Assembly (NCBI GenBank): GCA_050290225.1
Contig: JBNKHG010000074.1
Span: forward strand, 1-23,131
Reading direction: 5' to 3'
Length of the DNA: 23,131 bases
Source of the DNA: JBNKHG01 sp050290225
Lineage (GTDB): Bacteria; Pseudomonadota; Gammaproteobacteria; Pseudomonadales; Cellvibrionaceae
The notes under the pieces were generated by a model that worked only from the letters and a program-made list of their open reading frames with translations, was not told the origin of the DNA and did no database searches. Each line of letters begins with the position of its first letter. The first letter of the stretch is position 1. Shown here piece by piece: positions 21,426 to 23,131 of the stretch. The position numbers and the translations under genes were made by a program.

Positions 21426-22826
21426 ATGACCATCAGCGTATTTGATCTGTTCTCCATCGGTATCGGTCCCTCCAGTTCTCACACTGTGGGGCCCTTGCGG
21501 GCGGCGAAACGGTTTGTGCAAAGCTTGCGGGAATCGAGCCGTCTGTCGGACGTGGTTCGTGTCAAGGTCGAGATGTTCGGTTCTCTGGGTGCTACGGGCA
21601 AAGGCCACGGCACGCCCAAGGCGGTGATGCTGGGTCTGGAGGGTGAGAATCCGGAAACCGTGGATGTCGATAGTATTGCTGCACGGATTGCAGCGATTCG
21701 GGAGCAGGGGGCATTGACCCTTGGTGGTATACACCGCATTGCCTTTCAGGAAAAAGAGGATTTGTTGTTGCACCGGCGCAAGTCCCTGCCGGTACATCCC
21801 AACGGCATGTGCTTCACCGCCTATGAGGAGGGCCATATACCGTTTCTGGTTAAAACCTACTATTCCGTAGGCGGTGGATTTGTCATTGACGACAAAGCGC
21901 CGGCAACGGATGTGCTGGTTGAACACCCGCAATCCGTAAGCCACCCGTTCACCACAGGTGCGGCACTGTTGGCCCATTGTGAGCAGGCCGGCCGGCGTAT
22001 CGCCGACCTGATGCTGGAGAATGAACGCGCCTGGCGACCGGAGGCGGAGATCCGTGCCGGCCTGTTACGACTCTGGGAGGTGATGCAGGAATGTGTCGTC
22101 AACGGCTGCCGCAATGAAGGTGTATTGCCTGGCGGCCTTAATGTGCCGCGACGGGCGCCCAAGTTGTATCAGGATCTGCGCTCCAAGCCGGAGGCTTCCC
22201 TTGCCGACCCCTTGACGGTGCTCGATTGGGTCACCCTCTATGCTCTGGCGGTAAACGAAGAAAATGCCGCAGGCGGCCGTATCGTTACCGCACCCACCAA
22301 TGGGGCGGCGGGTATTATCCCTGCCGTGTTGCACTACTACCTGCGCTTTATTCCGGGTGCCAATGAGGAAGGCGTGATCCGGTTTTTCCTTGCGGCTGCA
22401 GCCATCGGCATTTTATTCAAGGAAAACGCTTCCATCAGTGGCGCCGAAGTGGGCTGTCAGGGAGAGGTGGGTTCCGCCTGCTCCATGGCGGCTGCCGGGC
22501 TCACTGAAGTGCTGGGTGGTTCCCCGCATCAGGTGGAAAATGCGGCGGAGATAGCCATGGAACACAATCTGGGGCTGACCTGCGACCCAGTCGGCGGTTT
22601 GGTGCAGGTGCCCTGCATCGAGCGTAATGCCATAGCGGCCATCAAGGCCATCAGCGCCACACGGATGGCATTGCGGGGTGATGGCCACCATTTTGTATCA
22701 CTGGACAAGGTGATCAACACCATGCGTGATACCGGTCGCGATATGAAGGATAAATACAAGGAGACATCTCGGGGTGGCCTGGCGGTGAATGTGGTGGAAG
22801 TGCCGGTGAATATTATTGAGTGTTAA
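21426..22826 (+). CDS. sdaA: L-serine ammonia-lyase (iron-sulfur L-serine dehydratase)
   Basis: 466 residues, full length for the single-chain type. It converts L-serine to pyruvate and ammonia with a [4Fe-4S] cluster in the cytoplasm. The N-terminal domain starts MTISVFDLFSIGIGPSSSHT with FGSLGATGKGHGT (51-63). The catalytic domain has TAPTNGAAGIIPA (288-300), GAEVGCQGEVGSACSMAAAG and GLTCDPVGGLVQVPCIERNA. Cluster ligands are expected at Cys344, Cys386 and Cys397. The final residue Cys466 fits the known 'tail-in-mouth' arrangement, in which the C-terminal Cys occupies the fourth iron until substrate binds. It follows the PhzF gene by 66 bases with no clear promoter. Proline- and serine-rich peptide catabolism would give it substrate, but it is also a housekeeping enzyme. 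Confidence 0.95.
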   Translation: MTISVFDLFSIGIGPSSSHTVGPLRAAKRFVQSLRESSRLSDVVRVKVEMFGSLGATGKGHGTPKAVMLGLEGENPETVDVDSIAARIAAIREQGALTLGGIHRIAFQEKEDLLLHRRKSLPVHPNGMCFTAYEEGHIPFLVKTYYSVGGGFVIDDKAPATDVLVEHPQSVSHPFTTGAALLAHCEQAGRRIADLMLENERAWRPEAEIRAGLLRLWEVMQECVVNGCRNEGVLPGGLNVPRRAPKLYQDLRSKPEASLADPLTVLDWVTLYALAVNEENAAGGRIVTAPTNGAAGIIPAVLHYYLRFIPGANEEGVIRFFLAAAAIGILFKENASISGAEVGCQGEVGSACSMAAAGLTEVLGGSPHQVENAAEIAMEHNLGLTCDPVGGLVQVPCIERNAIAAIKAISATRMALRGDGHHFVSLDKVINTMRDTGRDMKDKYKETSRGGLAVNVVEVPVNIIEC

Positions 22827-22859
22827 GGCCAGCTTCAGGGCTTTAAAACATTTAATGCA

Positions 22860-22889
22860 CCGCTGATTAATTTGGTAAAGCCTCAGCGG
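22860..22889. other. Inverted repeat after sdaA
   Basis: CCGCTGA (22860-22866) and TCAGCGG (22883-22889) pair perfectly around a 16-base loop. No T-run follows on either strand, so it is only a weak terminator candidate between two converging genes. Confidence 0.3.
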
Positions 22890-22942
22890 AGCCTCTGTCG
22901 CGCACTGGTAAGGCGCGGCGCGAAGGCCAATGCTGGTTGTCC

Positions 22943-23131
22943 TTAGCGAGCGACGCAACGCCGTCCAGTGTGCGCCACAGGCCCGCCCGAATCCAATCGT
23001 TGCCAGGGCCAGGAAAAGTCGATTTCCCCCGCGATCACAGCGTGTGCCAGGCGGCTTAAGGTCTGCACGCGCCGCCCGGGCATGCCCATGTTGTCGAGAT
23101 TGGCCGATAGCAGGGCTTGCGGAGAAAGGTC
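22943..23131 (-). pseudogene. AlkA-type DNA-3-methyladenine glycosylase, fragment running off the window
   Basis: The minus-strand frame open at the right edge reads ...LLSANLDNMGMPGRRVQTLS RLAHAVIAGEIDFS. It then diverges into WPWQRLDSGGPVAHTG and stops at 22943. The 'LGMPGRRVQTL..LA.AV' stretch is characteristic of AlkA/Ada-type glycosylases just before the helix-hairpin-helix. The expected LPGIGPWTA segment should follow but is not present in any frame here, so the C-terminal third is missing. The 5' part lies outside the window. Confidence 0.6.

Noticed and set aside
21132..21977. 281-residue minus-strand frame opposite PhzF and sdaA
   Set aside because: It is a codon-bias shadow; the opposite strand has complete family motifs.
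1..23131. CRISPR arrays, tRNA or rRNA genes, integrase with attachment site
   Set aside because: No regularly spaced short repeats, no tRNA cloverleaf and no integrase gene were seen; the 63-base duplication near 6.8 and 8.4 kb is better explained by recombination between related genes.

Overview
The window looks like accessory chromosome from a G+C-rich gammaproteobacterium. PepQ and SdaA are of the enterobacterial/gammaproteobacterial type. The degradative genes (MaoC, DUF2855, AMP-ligase, DmdC-like acyl-CoA dehydrogenase, spinster-type MFS) and a structured TonB receptor gene resemble what is common in marine Pseudomonadales/Cellvibrionales-type bacteria. The genus cannot be read from the sequence.

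Layout. (1) 1-890: transposon debris, comprising the tail of an ISL3-type transposase, one copy of a 208-bp repeat and a twice-deleted IS91-type transposase. (2) 874-3828, minus strand: a tight four-gene operon (DUF2855, MaoC-like hydratase, Nu-type GST, kappa-GST/DsbA-fold isomerase), divergent from a GlxA/AraC-type regulator (4008-5003). (3) 5004-6048: more debris, with a stop-truncated 45-codon gene, the tail of an Rpn-type nuclease, the second copy of the 208-bp repeat and REP-like hairpins. (4) 6049-8499: an intact XRE/MmyB regulator followed by a hipB-hipA toxin-antitoxin pair whose hipA has lost its catalytic segment. This insert is bracketed by two copies of the 3' end of the MmyB gene. 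(5) 8500-17046: a visibly more A+T-rich block that starts with a strongly structured leader and a TonB-dependent receptor, then an S33 alpha/beta hydrolase, a spinster-type MFS transporter, a PepQ-type prolidase, a cyclophilin and an AMP-dependent acyl ligase, nearly gapless. (6) 17047-17622: a collapsed AbiE-type toxin-antitoxin locus. (7) 17623-20522: an amidohydrolase, a short AraC-type protein and a broken acyl-CoA dehydrogenase. (8) 20574-22826: a PhzF-like protein and L-serine dehydratase. (9) the right end carries the fragment of an AlkA-type DNA glycosylase.

How the parts may work together. The block at 8641-15453 reads as an uptake and breakdown route for a proline-containing (perhaps cyclic) peptide: outer-membrane receptor, S33 peptidase, inner-membrane transporter, Xaa-Pro dipeptidase and prolyl isomerase. 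An almost identical palindromic element, followed at similar spacing by a second shared block, lies upstream of both the receptor and the amidohydrolase, so the two transcripts may belong to one regulon. The minus-strand operon looks like a separate small catabolic or detoxification module under its own divergent regulator.

A recurring theme is internal deletion. The IS91 transposase, hipA, the AbiE pair, the acyl-CoA dehydrogenase and probably the second AraC gene have each lost a middle or a front portion while their ends survive.
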